Shown here piece by piece: positions 1-9,652 of a stretch of DNA of 64,000 bases. The position numbers were made by a program, and so were the translations under genes. The notes beneath the pieces were generated by a model. It was not told where the DNA came from. It did no database searches and was given only the letters and a program-made list of their open reading frames with translations. This DNA is from Ottowia oryzae (GTDB taxonomy: Bacteria; Pseudomonadota; Gammaproteobacteria; Burkholderiales; Burkholderiaceae_C): contig NZ_CP027666.1 of the NCBI RefSeq assembly GCF_003008535.1, positions 2,035,501 through 2,099,500 on the forward strand. Direction: 5' to 3'. Every line of letters starts with the position of its first letter. Within the stretch, counting starts at the first letter, position 1.

Positions 1-403
1 GCTTCGGCCGAGCCCACGGCCTCCAGCCGCAGCTCGATGTCGGGGTTTGCGCATGGAGCCGCTGCAGCATCAGCGGCAGCAGCTGCGTGCTCACGCCCGC
101 CGACACGGCCACCCGCACCATGCCCGCCCGGCCAGTCGCACGGCGGCGCACTCGGTCCACCAGATCATCGCCAGCGGCCAGCAGCTTGCGCCCGTCCTGC
201 ACCAGCACGGCGCCGGCAGGCGTCAGCTCTGCCAAGCGTCTGCCGCGGATGACCAGCGGCGTGTCCAGCCAGCTTTCCAGCTCCTTCACGTGCAGGCTGA
301 CGGTGGGCGGCGCCAGGTGCAGCGCCTGCGCAGCGGCAGCGAAGGTGCCCAGATCTGCAATGGCGATCAGGGTGCGCAGTTGATCCAGGTTCAGTTCACG
401 CAT
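1..403 (-). CDS. LysR-family transcriptional regulator, N-terminal part, frame broken near window edge
   Basis: The reverse strand from the ATG at 403 encodes a LysR-type DNA-binding domain. It starts MRELNLDQLRTLIAIADLG, and the winged helix-turn-helix covers about residues 5-65, including APPTVSLHVKELE. This family binds DNA as dimers or tetramers and usually controls a divergent neighbour and itself. The gene runs off the window at base 1. Near residue 118 the frame turns nonsensical. Adding one base in the G4 run at 42-45 (C4 on the coding strand) restores a normal start of the effector domain, reading PDIELRLEAVGSAEA. So the gene has either a real one-base deletion or a sequencing error. 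The target genes cannot be inferred. Confidence 0.8.
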   Translation of the reverse strand, partial: MRELNLDQLRTLIAIADLGTFAAAAQALHLAPPTVSLHVKELESWLDTPLVIRGRRLAELTPAGAVLVQDGRKLLAAGDDLVDRVRRRATGRAGMVRVAVSAGVSTQLLPLMLQRLHAQTPTSSCGWRPWARPK

Positions 404-427
404 CAGCAATGATGAACTGAACGCTCA

Positions 428-443
428 GTAAATTCAACTTTAC
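428..443. promoter_or_regulatory. Candidate LysR operator (inverted repeat)
   Basis: A 5-bp inverted repeat, GTAAA then TTCAAC then TTTAC, lies 25 bp upstream of the LysR start codon. Its size and position suit a LysR autoregulatory site, and it contains a T-N11-A arrangement. Assignment is by position and symmetry only. Confidence 0.35.
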
Positions 444-473
444 GTAACCCCGAGCGGGCGAGAGCATCGCCCC

Positions 474-680
474 ATGCCACTGCCCGATGCTCAACCCGCC
501 AACGATCGCCCCAGCCCAACCGAGCGCGCGCTGAACGCGTCCGCAACGCCCACGAGCGCCCCGGCGACTGCGGCAGATACGCCGCCCACGCGCCGTTGGA
601 TGCACGCGCTGCACGATCTGCTTCAGCGCGCCGAAGCCCGCATTACAGCGAACTTCAGGGTGCCACCCGGAGGGGGTTAG
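474..680 (+). CDS. Small hypothetical protein, divergent from the LysR gene
   Basis: This 68-codon ORF starts 70 bp from the LysR start, on the opposite strand, where LysR targets often lie. The product is rich in Pro, Ala and Thr for the first 40 residues. It then has a short amphipathic stretch (WMHALHDLLQRAEARI) and ends VPPGGG. No family is recognised and the ribosome-binding site is weak. It may be a chance ORF in GC-rich DNA; the support is only its position between the LysR operator candidate and the protease gene. Confidence 0.25.
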   Translation: MPLPDAQPANDRPSPTERALNASATPTSAPATAADTPPTRRWMHALHDLLQRAEARITANFRVPPGGG

Positions 681-807
681 GCCCACTCCAGCCCAGCCTC
701 AGCCCAGGCGCATGGCTGCAACAGCCCAGCCTAAGTTTCCCCTAATTGTCGTGCCGCACATTCGCACCATCCCGCCACAACGGCGGCCATGACACAAGGA
801 TCGGGAA

Positions 808-2364
808 ATGAACACCATGGAACTGAAATCGAAAAAACTCGTGGCTGCATTGCTCGCCGCAGGGGTATTGGGCGGCGTGGGCGCCACGGCGGTGGACCGC
901 CTGCAAAGCCAGGCGCATGCGCAGGCGGCGCCAGCGGTGGTGCAGGCCGCCACCGCGCCCGCTGGTGCCAATGTGGCGCCGGCGATGGGGCTGCCCAACT
1001 TCAGCGCCATTGCCGCCAAGTACGGCCCGGCGGTGGTCAACATCAGTGTCAGCGGTACGCGCAAGGTGTCGATGAACGGCGACGATGACGACGGGGACGA
1101 CAGCGACAGCGCGCCCGCCGCTGCCCAGCGCGGCGCCGGGCCCGACGCGCAGCTGCAGGAGTTCATGCGCCAGTTTGGCTTTCCGCCCGGCATGCTGGGG
1201 CAGATGCCCGGCCGTGGGCGAGGCCCCGCTCAAGAGCAGCCGATGCACGGCCAGGGCTCTGGCTTCATCGTCAGCCCGGATGGCCTGATTCTGACCAACG
1301 CCCACGTGGTGCGCGGCGCTCAGGAGGTGACGGTGAAGCTGACCGACCGGCGCGAATTCAAGGCCAAGGTGCTGGGCCGCGACGACAAGACCGACGTGGC
1401 CGTGATCAAGATCAACGCCACCGGCCTGCCCACCTTGCCGCTGGGCAGCAGCCAGGCGCTGATGCCCGGCGAATGGGTGATGGCCATCGGCTCGCCTTTT
1501 GGCTTTGAGAACAGCGTGACCGCAGGCGTGGTCAGCGCCAAGGGCCGTTCGCTGCCCGACGACAGCGCCGTGCCCTTCATCCAGACCGACGTGCCCGTCA
1601 ACCCCGGCAACTCGGGCGGCCCGCTGCTGAACGCGCGCGGCGAGGTGGTGGGCATCAATTCGCAGATCTATAGCCGCTCGGGCGGTTACCAGGGCCTGTC
1701 TTTTGCGATTCCCATCGAGCTGGCCACGCACGTGCAGCAGCAGCTGGTGGCCACCGGCAAGGTGGACCACGCCCGCCTGGGCGTAACGGTGCAAGACGTG
1801 AACCAGGCGTTTGCCGATTCCTTCAAGCTGCCTAGGCCCGAGGGCGCCTTGGTGGCCAACGTGGAAGCCGGTGGCCCGGCCGCCAGCGCCGGGTTGAAGG
1901 CCGGCGACGTCATCACCAAGGTGGATGGGCAACCGGTGGTGGCCTCGGGCGACCTGCCGGCGGCCATTGGCCTGGCCAAGCCGGGCGACCGCGTCAAGCT
2001 GGAAGTGTGGCGCCAGGGCAAGGCCGAGCAGCTGACGGCCGAGCTGGGCGGCGCCAAAGGCAAAGCCGCCACGGTGGCCAAGAACGACGCCGCGCCGCAG
2101 GGCCGCCTAGGCCTGGCGCTGCGCCCGCTGCAGCCGGACGAAAAGCGCGAAGCCAAGGTGGATGGCGGGCTGGTGGTCGAGCAGGCCAGCGGTGCCGCCG
2201 CCCGCGCCGGTGTGCAGCCGGGCGACGTGGTGGTGGCGGTGAACGGCCAGCCCGTGAAGGACATCGAGCAGGTGCGCGGCATCGTCGCCAAGGCCGACAA
2301 ATCGGTCGCGCTGCTGGTGCAACGCGACGGGCAGCAGCTCTTCGTGCCGGTGAACGTGGGCTGA
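808..2364 (+). CDS. degP: Do-family periplasmic serine protease (DegP/MucD type)
   Basis: This 518-residue envelope quality-control protease degrades or refolds misfolded periplasmic proteins. A signal peptide covers about residues 1-40 (hydrophobic LVAALLAAGVLGG). The trypsin-like domain carries the full catalytic triad: His166 in TNAHVV, Asp196 in DKTDVAVIK and Ser269 in PGNSGGPL. Two PDZ domains follow, at about 310-400 and 425-515. An acidic linker (DDDDGDD, from residue 92) sits before the protease core. AGGATCGGGA precedes the ATG at 808; the ATG at 820 is an alternative. It is transcribed alone. Length and domain order are normal for the DegP/DegQ/MucD group; the paralogue cannot be fixed from sequence alone. 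Confidence 0.93.
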   Translation: MNTMELKSKKLVAALLAAGVLGGVGATAVDRLQSQAHAQAAPAVVQAATAPAGANVAPAMGLPNFSAIAAKYGPAVVNISVSGTRKVSMNGDDDDGDDSDSAPAAAQRGAGPDAQLQEFMRQFGFPPGMLGQMPGRGRGPAQEQPMHGQGSGFIVSPDGLILTNAHVVRGAQEVTVKLTDRREFKAKVLGRDDKTDVAVIKINATGLPTLPLGSSQALMPGEWVMAIGSPFGFENSVTAGVVSAKGRSLPDDSAVPFIQTDVPVNPGNSGGPLLNARGEVVGINSQIYSRSGGYQGLSFAIPIELATHVQQQLVATGKVDHARLGVTVQDVNQAFADSFKLPRPEGALVANVEAGGPAASAGLKAGDVITKVDGQPVVASGDLPAAIGLAKPGDRVKLEVWRQGKAEQLTAELGGAKGKAATVAKNDAAPQGRLGLALRPLQPDEKREAKVDGGLVVEQASGAAARAGVQPGDVVVAVNGQPVKDIEQVRGIVAKADKSVALLVQRDGQQLFVPVNVG

Positions 2365-2398
2365 CCGCCGTCAGTGCAGCTGCCGCAACGGTTCCTCC

Positions 2399-2424
2399 AA
2401 GGCCTTACCGATCTCTAAGGCCTT
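2399..2424. terminator. Possible hairpin terminator after the protease gene
   Basis: Two copies of the self-complementary octamer AAGGCCTT, 10 bp apart, begin 34 bp after the protease stop codon and can pair as an 8-bp stem. There is no T-run, so termination by this element alone is uncertain. Confidence 0.3.
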
Positions 2425-2469
2425 CCTCAGAAAGCCGGTGGCCCGCGTGGTCATCGGCTTCTTTTTGAG

Positions 2470-2524
2470 TCAAATCGGCCTGTGGCGCCCTGTGTTACGG
2501 CGCTGGCAGCTATCAAAAATGTAG
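2470..2524 (+). repeat. Two-hairpin dispersed repeat, copy 1
   Basis: This member of the family of about 55 bp starts TCAAATCGGCCTGTGGCGCC and ends GGCAGCTATCAAAAATGTAG. Hairpin 1 is formed by the GGCGCC and GGCGCT arms, and hairpin 2 by GCTAT...GTAG. It lies between the protease gene and the small secreted protein gene. The rest of the 2365-2623 gap shows only the hairpin at 2399-2424. Confidence 0.75.
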
Positions 2525-2623
2525 TTTTACGGCGGAGTTGCTGTGGTCAGGCAGCTGACACCCAAGGCGGTGCTAGGGCGAGGGCAAGGCGGCGCAGGTC
2601 TCGCCGCACCCGGCACCGCGCCA

Positions 2624-2869
2624 TCAGCGCGTATAGCCCAGGCAGGCGCCCGCATTGGGCCGGCCTTGGCATTCGCGCCGCAGCCGCGCTTCTTCGGATT
2701 TTTCGCGCTGCGCTGCGGTCTGGCCGTTGGCGTACGTGCTGGTGGGCGCGGGCTTCAACTTGGCGCCCTTCGCCCTGTGAGCGCCCTTGGCTTGGGCGGA
2801 CAGCGACAGGCTCAGGCAGATGCCGATGGCGGCGATGGCCATGGTGGTGTGGCGCAGGGCGGTCTTCAT
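2624..2869 (-). CDS. Small secreted basic protein, hypothetical
   Basis: An 81-residue protein starts at the ATG whose complement is 2867-2869, behind an AGGGAGAAAA ribosome-binding site. It has a clear signal peptide (hydrophobic IAAIGICLSLSLS, cleavage after AQA at about residue 36). The mature part is short, basic and Lys/Arg-rich, with two cysteines (ECQGR and GACLG) that could form a disulfide. No family is recognised. A longer frame extends upstream but lacks the signal peptide at its start, so it is rejected. Confidence 0.7.
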   Translation of the reverse strand: MKTALRHTTMAIAAIGICLSLSLSAQAKGAHRAKGAKLKPAPTSTYANGQTAAQREKSEEARLRRECQGRPNAGACLGYTR

Positions 2870-3027
2870 GAGGTTTTCTCCCTTTCTGGTCAGAAGCGTG
2901 GCGGCCGAAGTTGGCGCACCGTGCCGCCCATTACAGAAGGGGCCGCTGTCGGCGTCAAGCCGAATGGACGGCTCGGTTGGGCAGGTTTCGTGAAGAAAGC
3001 TGGCTGGCGCGCTTGTTCGGGTGGTGC

Positions 3028-3050
3028 CGCCGGGCCTTATCAGCCCGGCG
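3028..3050 (-). terminator. Hairpin overlapping the SURF1 stop codon
   Basis: A perfect 8-bp stem, CGCCGGGC and GCCCGGCG with a 7-nt loop, covers the stop codon of the last gene of the cyo cluster. No U-tract follows on the minus strand, so it may stabilise the 3' end rather than terminate transcription. Confidence 0.4.
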
Positions 3051-3816
3051 CATCCGTGCCCGCAAGGTGCGCGGCCTTCTCGTGGCGCCGAACCAGCACG
3101 GCCGCCACAGCCGTCAGCGCGGCCAGGGCCAGCCACGTCAACACGTAGACGAGGTGGCTGTTGTGAAAGCGGATCACCGTCAGGCCCGGCCGCGGCCACG
3201 CGGGGCTGTTGGCCGCGTCGCGCGGGGCGCCGGGCAAGCCGGCATCAATGAAGAAGGGCGAGGCGTTGGTCAGCTTCTGCGCCTGCGCCATGGCGACCAC
3301 GTCGCGCGAATACCAGCGCCCGGTGGCTGGATCGTTGTGGCGCAGAAAGCCGCCGTCGGGCTCGTTCGCGCGCCAGAGGCCTTGCACTTGCAGGGGCGCG
3401 TTGTCTGCAGGCCGGGCGCCGCTGGGCAGCCAAGTCGCGCGCTGGTCTTCAGGCACGAAGCCCCGGTTGATCCACACACGGCTGCCGTCCGCCTGCTGCA
3501 GGGGCGTCATCACCCAGAAGCCTGCGCCCAGTTCGGTGACGGCCTGGCTCAAGATCGTATGCTGGGGTAGCCATGTGCCCCTGACCGCGACGGGCTGGTA
3601 TTCGGCCTGAGCGGCGGTCAAGTCGGGCCAGCTTGCTGGCGGGGAGAGCGGTTGGGGTTGGCCGTGGGCACGTTGCTCGACCCGCTCGATCAAGGCCAGC
3701 TTCCAGCTGCGGCGCTGAACCTGCCAGGCGGCCAGGCTGAGAAAAACGACAAAAAGCGTTGCCAGCAGCGCCCAAACCGCCGCGCGGCGCAGGGCCGGGC
3801 TGCCTGCTGCGTGCAT
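3040..3816 (-). CDS. SURF1-family cytochrome oxidase biogenesis protein
   Basis: A 258-residue inner-membrane protein with an N-terminal membrane helix (about 12-32, WALLATLFVVFLSLAAW), a large periplasmic domain, and a C-terminal helix (about 222-243). SURF1/Shy1 motifs are visible: the first-helix WQVQRR, YQPVAVRGTW, and WINRGFVP in the middle. SURF1 helps haem insertion into subunit I of haem-copper oxidases. It is last in the cyo cluster, three bases after cyoD, so it probably serves this bo3 enzyme. SURF1 is best known with haem-A oxidases, so the pairing is slightly unusual. Confidence 0.88.
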   Translation of the reverse strand: MHAAGSPALRRAAVWALLATLFVVFLSLAAWQVQRRSWKLALIERVEQRAHGQPQPLSPPASWPDLTAAQAEYQPVAVRGTWLPQHTILSQAVTELGAGFWVMTPLQQADGSRVWINRGFVPEDQRATWLPSGARPADNAPLQVQGLWRANEPDGGFLRHNDPATGRWYSRDVVAMAQAQKLTNASPFFIDAGLPGAPRDAANSPAWPRPGLTVIRFHNSHLVYVLTWLALAALTAVAAVLVRRHEKAAHLAGTDAPG

Positions 3817-3819
3817 GCG

Positions 3820-4248
3820 TCAGCGCGCGGGCTGCGCTGCCTGGTTGTTGGGCTCGTTGGACAACTCGGGCGGGTTGGGCGTGGTGTGCTGCGGCATCAT
3901 GTGCGCGTTCATGTTGTACATGACCCAGAGCGTGCCCACGATGGCGATGCCGAGGAAGATGACCGTGAAGATGGTCGACAGCATCGTCCAGCCGCCCTGC
4001 AGGCGCCCGTTCATGTGCAGGAAGTACACCATGTGCACCAGCATCTGCACCAAGGCGAAAGCGCCCAGCACCAGGATGCCGGTGCTGCGGTCGGTGATGA
4101 CCTTGGCCATGATCAGCCAGAAGGGGATGGCGGTCAGCACCACGGACAGGCCGAAGCCGATCAGGTATTCGCGCAGCGAGCTGTGCGGGCCGGCGTCTGC
4201 GGCGTGCCCGTGCCCGTCGTGGTGATGTTCAGCGTGTGACGCGCTCAT
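3820..4248 (-). CDS. cyoD: Cytochrome bo3 quinol oxidase subunit IV
   Basis: A 142-residue small subunit. It has a His-rich N-terminus (EHHHDGHGH), then three membrane helices at about 28-48, 57-78 and 88-110, and a polar tail. MVYFLHMN, inside the second/third helix region, is the family hallmark. It supports assembly and proton-channel stability of subunit I. Its ATG follows the cyoC stop directly (TAAATG), so the two genes are translationally coupled. Confidence 0.93.
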   Translation of the reverse strand: MSASHAEHHHDGHGHAADAGPHSSLREYLIGFGLSVVLTAIPFWLIMAKVITDRSTGILVLGAFALVQMLVHMVYFLHMNGRLQGGWTMLSTIFTVIFLGIAIVGTLWVMYNMNAHMMPQHTTPNPPELSNEPNNQAAQPAR

Positions 4249-4905
4249 TTACAGCACCCCCATCAGGTACACAAACGTGAAGACGCCGATCCAGATCAGG
4301 TCCAGAAAGTGCCAGAACATCGACAGGCACATCAGGCGCCGCTGGTTCTCGGCAATCAGGCCGTGCTTGGCGATCTGGGTCATCATGACCACCAGCCAGA
4401 TCAGGCCAAACGTCACGTGCAGGCCGTGCGTGCCCACCAGCGTGAAGAAGGCCGACAGGAACGCACTGCGCCCAGGGCCGGCGCCTTCGTGGATCAGGTG
4501 GTTGAACTCGTAGAGCTCCAAGCCAAGGAAGCACAGACCAAACAAGCCGGTAACGGCCAGCCAGAACAGGGTGCCCTTCACGTCGTTCAGCTGCTTGCGC
4601 AGCATCGCGAAGCCGAAGGTCAGCGAAGACAGCAGCAGGAAGGCGGTGTTCAGGGCAACCAGCGGCAGATCGAACAGCTCGGCACCCGTAGGGCCCGCCG
4701 CATAGCTGCGGCCCAGCACGCCGTAGGTGGCGAACAGCGCTGCGAAGATGAGGCAATCGCTCATCAGATACAGCCAGAAGCCCAGGGCCGTGCCGTTCTC
4801 GGGATGGGGCTCGTGCTCGAGGTGGTACGCGCGCGGGACTGACCCGGCGGCGTGCGCTGCGCTAGGGATGGGCGTGGCGGCCGCGTGGGCGCTCAATTCA
4901 GACAT
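4249..4905 (-). CDS. cyoC: Cytochrome bo3 quinol oxidase subunit III
   Basis: A 218-residue membrane protein with five predicted helices and typical subunit III motifs ([18 protein letters not shown]; later [13 protein letters not shown] and [10 protein letters not shown]). The start chosen is the ATG at 4905, overlapping the last 8 bases of cyoB; a 34-residue upstream extension in the same frame is the cyoB 3' end and is rejected. It belongs to the cyoABCD operon on the minus strand. Confidence 0.94.
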   Translation of the reverse strand: MSELSAHAAATPIPSAAHAAGSVPRAYHLEHEPHPENGTALGFWLYLMSDCLIFAALFATYGVLGRSYAAGPTGAELFDLPLVALNTAFLLLSSLTFGFAMLRKQLNDVKGTLFWLAVTGLFGLCFLGLELYEFNHLIHEGAGPGRSAFLSAFFTLVGTHGLHVTFGLIWLVVMMTQIAKHGLIAENQRRLMCLSMFWHFLDLIWIGVFTFVYLMGVL

Positions 4906-6904
4906 GGCTGGCCTGCAGCTGTTGGGTGCGCAGGCTCTCCGTCTGGGCGACCTGCGTGGCGGGAATGTAGAAATCTCGCCGGTAGTTGAAGGTATGCACG
5001 ATGGCAATCACGATCACCGCAGCGAACGACGCTGCGGCAAGCAGCCACATGTGCCAGATCAGTGCAAAGCCAAGCACCGTGGACACGCCCGCGATGACGA
5101 TGCCTGCAGCGGTGTTGGCTGGCATGTGGATGGGCTGGAAGCCGCCCAGGGGCCGCTGATAGCCATGCTTTTTCATGTCCCACCAGGCATCGATTTCATG
5201 CACGACGGGCGTGAAGGCAAAGTTGTAGTCGGGCGGCGGCGACGAGGTGGCCCATTCCAGTGTGCGGCCATCCCAAGGGTCGCCGCTCAGGTCGCGCAAT
5301 TGCGCGCGCTTGCGGAAGCTGACCACCAGTTGGATCAGGAAGCATGCAATGCCCAGGGCGATCAGCAGGGCACCGCCCGCCGCCACCACAAACCAAGGCT
5401 GCAGCGAACCGTCTTCCAGGTGATTGACGCGCCGCGTGACGCCCATCAGGCCCAGCACGTACAGCGGCATGAAGGCGAGGTAGAAGCCCACCACCCACAG
5501 CCAGAACGAGCGCAGGCCCCAGGTGCGGTCGAGCTTGTAGCCGAAAGCCTTGGGGTACCAGTAGTTGATGCCGGCGAACACGCCGAACACGACGCCACCA
5601 ATGATCACGTTGTGGAAGTGCGCGATCAGGAACAGGCTATTGTGCAGCACGAAGTCGGCAGGTGGCACCGCCAGCAGCACGCCCGTCATGCCGCCGATGG
5701 CAAAGGTCACCATGAAGGCCACGGTCCACAGCATGGGCAGCTCAAAGCGGATGCGGCCCTTGTACATCGTGAACAGCCAGTTGAAGATCTTCGCGCCCGT
5801 GGGGATCGAGATGATCATCGTCGTGATGCCGAAGAAGGCATTCACACTGGCGCCTGAGCCCATCGTGAAGAAGTGGTGCAGCCACACGATGTACGACAGG
5901 ATGGTGATACACACCGTGGCGTAGACCATCGAGGTGTAGCCGAACAAACGCTTGCCGCAGAAGGTGGCCACCACTTCAGAGAAGATGCCGAAGCAGGGCA
6001 GGATCAGGATGTACACCTCGGGGTGGCCCCAGATCCAGATCAGGTTGACATACAACATGGCGTTGCCGCCGAAGTCGTTGCTGAAGAAGTGCGTGCCGAG
6101 GTAGCGGTCCATCGACATCAGCACCAGGGCAGCCGTCAGAACCGGGAACGAAGCCACGATCAGGGCGTTGGTGCACAGCGACGTCCACACGAAGACCGGC
6201 ATCTTCATCAGGCTCATGCCTGGGGCGCGCATCTTGATGATGGTCACGATCAGGTTGATGCCTGAAAGCGTGGTACCCACCCCCGCAAGCTGCAGCGCCC
6301 AGATGTAGTAGTCCAGCCCGACCCCGGGGTTCTGCGCACCCAGGTTGGACAGCGCCAGCCAGCCCGATGTCGAAAACTCACCGACGAACAGCGACATCAT
6401 CACCAGCACGGCGCCGGAAGTCGTCATCCAGAAGCTGAAGTTGTTCAGGAAGGGGAACGCCACGTCGCGCGCGCCCAGCTGCAGCGGCACCACGTAGTTC
6501 ATGAACCCGGTGACGAAGGGCATCGCCACGAAGAAGATCATGATCACGCCGTGGGCGGTGAAGATCTGGTCGTAGTGGTGCGGCGGCAGGTAGCCCATGT
6601 TCTCGCCAAAGGCGACCGCCTGCTGAGCACGCATCATGATGGCGTCGGAAAAGCCGCGCAGCAGCATCACCACGCCCAACACCATGTACATGATGCCGAT
6701 CTTCTTGTGGTCGATGCTGCAGAACCAGTCTTTCCACAGAGGGCCCCACAGGCGGAATTTGGACAGCAGCGCCAGCACGGCAATGCCGCCCAGCACCACG
6801 CCGATGAACGTCCACAGCAGGATCGGCTCATGCGTCATGGGAATCGAATCCCATGTGAGGCGACCCAGGGCCCAGTGTCCGTCGATGGTTGCGGCAGTGG
6901 TCAT
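4898..6904 (-). CDS. cyoB: Cytochrome bo3 quinol oxidase subunit I
   Basis: The 668-residue catalytic subunit reduces oxygen to water and pumps protons, using ubiquinol as donor. Visible ligands include [14 protein letters not shown] (CuB histidine with the cross-linked Tyr), WLHHFFTMG (two further CuB histidines), HFHNVIIGG (low- and high-spin haem histidines) and an early FTAHGVIM haem-b ligand. About 15 membrane helices are predicted, the usual number for the haem b/o-type CyoB. It lies 61 bp downstream of cyoA in the same operon. Confidence 0.97.
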   Translation of the reverse strand: MTTAATIDGHWALGRLTWDSIPMTHEPILLWTFIGVVLGGIAVLALLSKFRLWGPLWKDWFCSIDHKKIGIMYMVLGVVMLLRGFSDAIMMRAQQAVAFGENMGYLPPHHYDQIFTAHGVIMIFFVAMPFVTGFMNYVVPLQLGARDVAFPFLNNFSFWMTTSGAVLVMMSLFVGEFSTSGWLALSNLGAQNPGVGLDYYIWALQLAGVGTTLSGINLIVTIIKMRAPGMSLMKMPVFVWTSLCTNALIVASFPVLTAALVLMSMDRYLGTHFFSNDFGGNAMLYVNLIWIWGHPEVYILILPCFGIFSEVVATFCGKRLFGYTSMVYATVCITILSYIVWLHHFFTMGSGASVNAFFGITTMIISIPTGAKIFNWLFTMYKGRIRFELPMLWTVAFMVTFAIGGMTGVLLAVPPADFVLHNSLFLIAHFHNVIIGGVVFGVFAGINYWYPKAFGYKLDRTWGLRSFWLWVVGFYLAFMPLYVLGLMGVTRRVNHLEDGSLQPWFVVAAGGALLIALGIACFLIQLVVSFRKRAQLRDLSGDPWDGRTLEWATSSPPPDYNFAFTPVVHEIDAWWDMKKHGYQRPLGGFQPIHMPANTAAGIVIAGVSTVLGFALIWHMWLLAAASFAAVIVIAIVHTFNYRRDFYIPATQVAQTESLRTQQLQASHV

Positions 6905-6965
6905 GGTGTAAAAACTTGAAGCAGTGGCCCGCAGGCGATCAGCGGCCTGCTCGAGACGGTGAGGT

Positions 6966-8027
6966 TCAGGGCCGGTAACGGGTAGACAGGAACACGCCCT
7001 TGTCCAGCGCAGCCACGGTGGACACGGACTCTTGCACGGTGCAGACGTCCGCCTGCTGGCTCAGCCCCTTGGCCACCGCGTTGGCGCGGCCGCCGTTGGC
7101 ATCGATGGCCATCATGTGGTGCATGCACATCTTGCCGTCTTCCACGCAGCGGTTGAGGATGCGGTCGTACAGGTCCGGCTCGACGGCGGCGAAGTACTGC
7201 ACCGGGTCACGTTCGCTGGGGGTAACCAGCTTCATGTAGCCGGCGCGGTCGAGTGTTTTGCCGCCGGCCTTGGCTCTGGCAACCCACTGGGCGAATTCGT
7301 CGTCGCCGAGGCCGTGAAATTTGAACGTCATGCCCGAGAAGCCCGAGCCGCTGTAGTGCGAGGCCATGCCGTGGTACACGCCCGGCTGGTTGATCACCGC
7401 GTTCAGCTCGGTCTGCATGGAAGGCATGGAATAAATCATGCCGGCCAGATCAGGCACGTAGAACGCGTTCATCGTGTTCGATGCCGTCAGCAGGAAGCGG
7501 ATGGGGCGATTGACGGGCGCGGCCAGCTCGTTCACCGTGGCGACGCCCTGGTCGGGGTAGATGAACAGCCACTTCCAGTCGAGCGCGACGACGCGCACTT
7601 CCAGCGGCTTGACGTCTTCCAGCCCCTGGGTGGCAGAGATGCGTTCCAGCGGCCGGTAAGGGTCGAGCTTGTGCGTACCGATCCAGGTCATGGCGCCCAG
7701 CGCGATGACGATCATCAACGGCACTGTCCAGATGACCAGCTCAAGCTGGGTGGAATGGTGCCAGTCGGGTTCGTAGTCGGAGTCGGCGGCGGCCGGGTTG
7801 CTGTGGCGGTACTTCCAGGCAAACCAAAGCGTAAGGGCGATCACCGGCACGATGATGATCAGCATCAGCAGCGTGGCGTGCATCACCATCTGCCCTTCTC
7901 GCGATGCCACGTCCCCCATCGGATTGAGGACGACGAATTGACTACAGCCCGTCAGCGCAACCAGCCCGGTTGCCGATATCAGCCCAGTCAGTGGGCGCCA
8001 GTGTGAGGCAGGTCGGGTAAACAGCAT
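6966..8027 (-). CDS. cyoA: Cytochrome bo3 quinol oxidase subunit II (lipoprotein)
   Basis: A 353-residue first gene of the cyo operon. The signal peptide ends in a lipobox (ALTGC), two membrane helices follow (about 50-72 and 94-116), and the cupredoxin domain covers about 130-260. The CuA ligands are absent, as expected for a quinol oxidase. The C-terminal region ([18 protein letters not shown]) is typical of beta/gamma CyoA. The ATG at 8027 is preferred over the start 11 codons upstream because it places the signal peptide at the N-terminus. Confidence 0.94.
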   Translation of the reverse strand: MLFTRPASHWRPLTGLISATGLVALTGCSQFVVLNPMGDVASREGQMVMHATLLMLIIIVPVIALTLWFAWKYRHSNPAAADSDYEPDWHHSTQLELVIWTVPLMIVIALGAMTWIGTHKLDPYRPLERISATQGLEDVKPLEVRVVALDWKWLFIYPDQGVATVNELAAPVNRPIRFLLTASNTMNAFYVPDLAGMIYSMPSMQTELNAVINQPGVYHGMASHYSGSGFSGMTFKFHGLGDDEFAQWVARAKAGGKTLDRAGYMKLVTPSERDPVQYFAAVEPDLYDRILNRCVEDGKMCMHHMMAIDANGGRANAVAKGLSQQADVCTVQESVSTVAALDKGVFLSTRYRP

Positions 8028-8225
8028 GATCGAATTGGTCGGTAGTCCCGGGAGGGACACCGAGGGGGGCAGAGGTTACCAAAATAAGCAATCCCTACCG
8101 CGAAATACGGGTAACGGTGAAGGCCATTGCGGCGATGGGCGTGTTTTGATGTACTGTTTTGACCCCGTGCGCTTTCGTGATGACTGCGCTGTGCCCGGCG
8201 TCACGCACGCCCCTGGAGAGAGTAG

Positions 8226-9566
8226 ATGAGCAGTCACGCCGCCGCCGCCCAACACCCCCGCGGCTTTCCCGAGTTGGAAAGCGCGCTTTCCCGCGCGGAC
8301 ACCCACGAAGAAGTCAGCTCCGGCGACATTGCCGTTGGCGTGATCATCGGGCGTTCGTCCGAATACTTCGATTTCTTCGTATTCGGCATCGCCTGCGTGC
8401 TGGTTTTTCCGGCGCTGCTCTTCCCGTTTCTTCCTCCGCTGCAAGGCACCCTGGCGGCGTTTGGCTTGCTCGCGGCGGCTTTCATCACCCGCCCCATTGG
8501 CACTGCGCTGGGCATGGCCGTTCAGCGGCGCTGGGGCCGTGGTACAAAACTGACGCTGGCGCTGTTCGTATTGGGCAGTTGCACAGTGGGCATGGCTTTC
8601 ATGCCGGCCTATGCGACGGCGGGCAAGCTGGCGATCGTGACCATGCTGGCGCTGCGTCTGGGCCAGGGTCTGGCGCTCGGCGGTGCGTGGGATGGTTTGC
8701 CGTCGCTGCTGGCGATGTCGGCCTCACCAGGGCGCCGCGGCTGGTACGCGATGATCGGCCAGTTGGGCGCGCCGCTGGGCTTCATCACCGCAGCCGGGCT
8801 GTTCGCCTACCTGCATTCGCAGCTGACCACCGACGATTTCCTGAGCTGGGGCTGGCGCTACCCATTCTTCGTGGCCTTTGCGGCCAACGTGGTGGCGCTG
8901 TTCGCACGGCTGCGTCTGGTGGTCGGCCAAGACTACACGCGCCTGATGGACGAGAGCGAATTGCAGCCCGTGCCCGTCACCGAAGTGCTGCGCCACGAGG
9001 GTGGACACGTATTCCTGGGCGCCTTCGCCGCGCTGGCCAGTTTTGCGCTGTTCCACCTGGTCACGGTGTTTCCGCTTTCCTGGATCACGCTGAATGCCCA
9101 GCAGTCGATCAACGAGGTGCTGATCGTGCAGATCTTTGGCGCCATCCTGGCGTGCGTGGCGGTGATCGTCTCGGGCTGGTTGGCCGACCGGGTGGGGCGC
9201 CGCACGCTGCTGGGCTCCATGGCGGTGCTGATCGGCGTGTTCAGCCTGGCGGCGCCGTGGCTGTTGAGTGGCGCCGACGGGGGCAACACGCTCTTTCTGT
9301 TGATCGGTTTCGTCCTGCTCGGCCTGTCGTACGGCCAAGCTTCTGGTACGGTGACTTCCAACTTTTCTGCGCTTTACCGCTACACAGGGGCTGCGTTGTC
9401 GACCGATCTGGCCTGGCTGATCGGCGCGGCGTTTGCCCCGTTGGTGGCGTTGGCCCTGTCAGCACGCTTTGGCGTGGTGGCCGTATCGGCCTACCTCTTG
9501 TCGGGCGTGATCTGCACGCTGTTGGCGCTGCGCATCAACCGGCGCATTGAGCAGCAGGGCAGCTAA
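8226..9566 (+). CDS. MFS transporter, metabolite:proton symporter type
   Basis: This 446-residue protein has 12 predicted membrane helices and the ProP/ShiA-like layout: an acidic cytosolic N-terminus, GRSSEYFDFFVFGIA in helix 1, FITRPIGTALG in helix 2, and DRVGRRTLLGS at the loop 8-9 signature. The usual RxxQGxxxGGE segment is changed to RLGQGLALGGAW. The substrate cannot be predicted; relatives carry shikimate, proline, betaine or dicarboxylates. GGAGAGAG lies just before the ATG. It is divergent from cyoA across 198 bp (8028-8225), in which no convincing regulator site was found. Confidence 0.85.
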   Translation: MSSHAAAAQHPRGFPELESALSRADTHEEVSSGDIAVGVIIGRSSEYFDFFVFGIACVLVFPALLFPFLPPLQGTLAAFGLLAAAFITRPIGTALGMAVQRRWGRGTKLTLALFVLGSCTVGMAFMPAYATAGKLAIVTMLALRLGQGLALGGAWDGLPSLLAMSASPGRRGWYAMIGQLGAPLGFITAAGLFAYLHSQLTTDDFLSWGWRYPFFVAFAANVVALFARLRLVVGQDYTRLMDESELQPVPVTEVLRHEGGHVFLGAFAALASFALFHLVTVFPLSWITLNAQQSINEVLIVQIFGAILACVAVIVSGWLADRVGRRTLLGSMAVLIGVFSLAAPWLLSGADGGNTLFLLIGFVLLGLSYGQASGTVTSNFSALYRYTGAALSTDLAWLIGAAFAPLVALALSARFGVVAVSAYLLSGVICTLLALRINRRIEQQGS

Positions 9567-9652
9567 TACCAAAGCCGTGCGCGGCGGGCTGGCAGCGGCA
9601 GTTCGCGCGCCAGTTCTGATGAGGGCGCCCGCCCACTTCTCCGCTTCTATAG

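Noticed and set aside
2543..3148. A 201-codon plus-strand frame over the small secreted protein and the SURF1 end
   Set aside because: It opposes two supported minus-strand genes and shows no domain or signal peptide.
8041..8225. An FNR-type box upstream of cyoA
   Set aside because: TTGATGTACTG near 8147 lacks the second ATCAA half-site at the right spacing.
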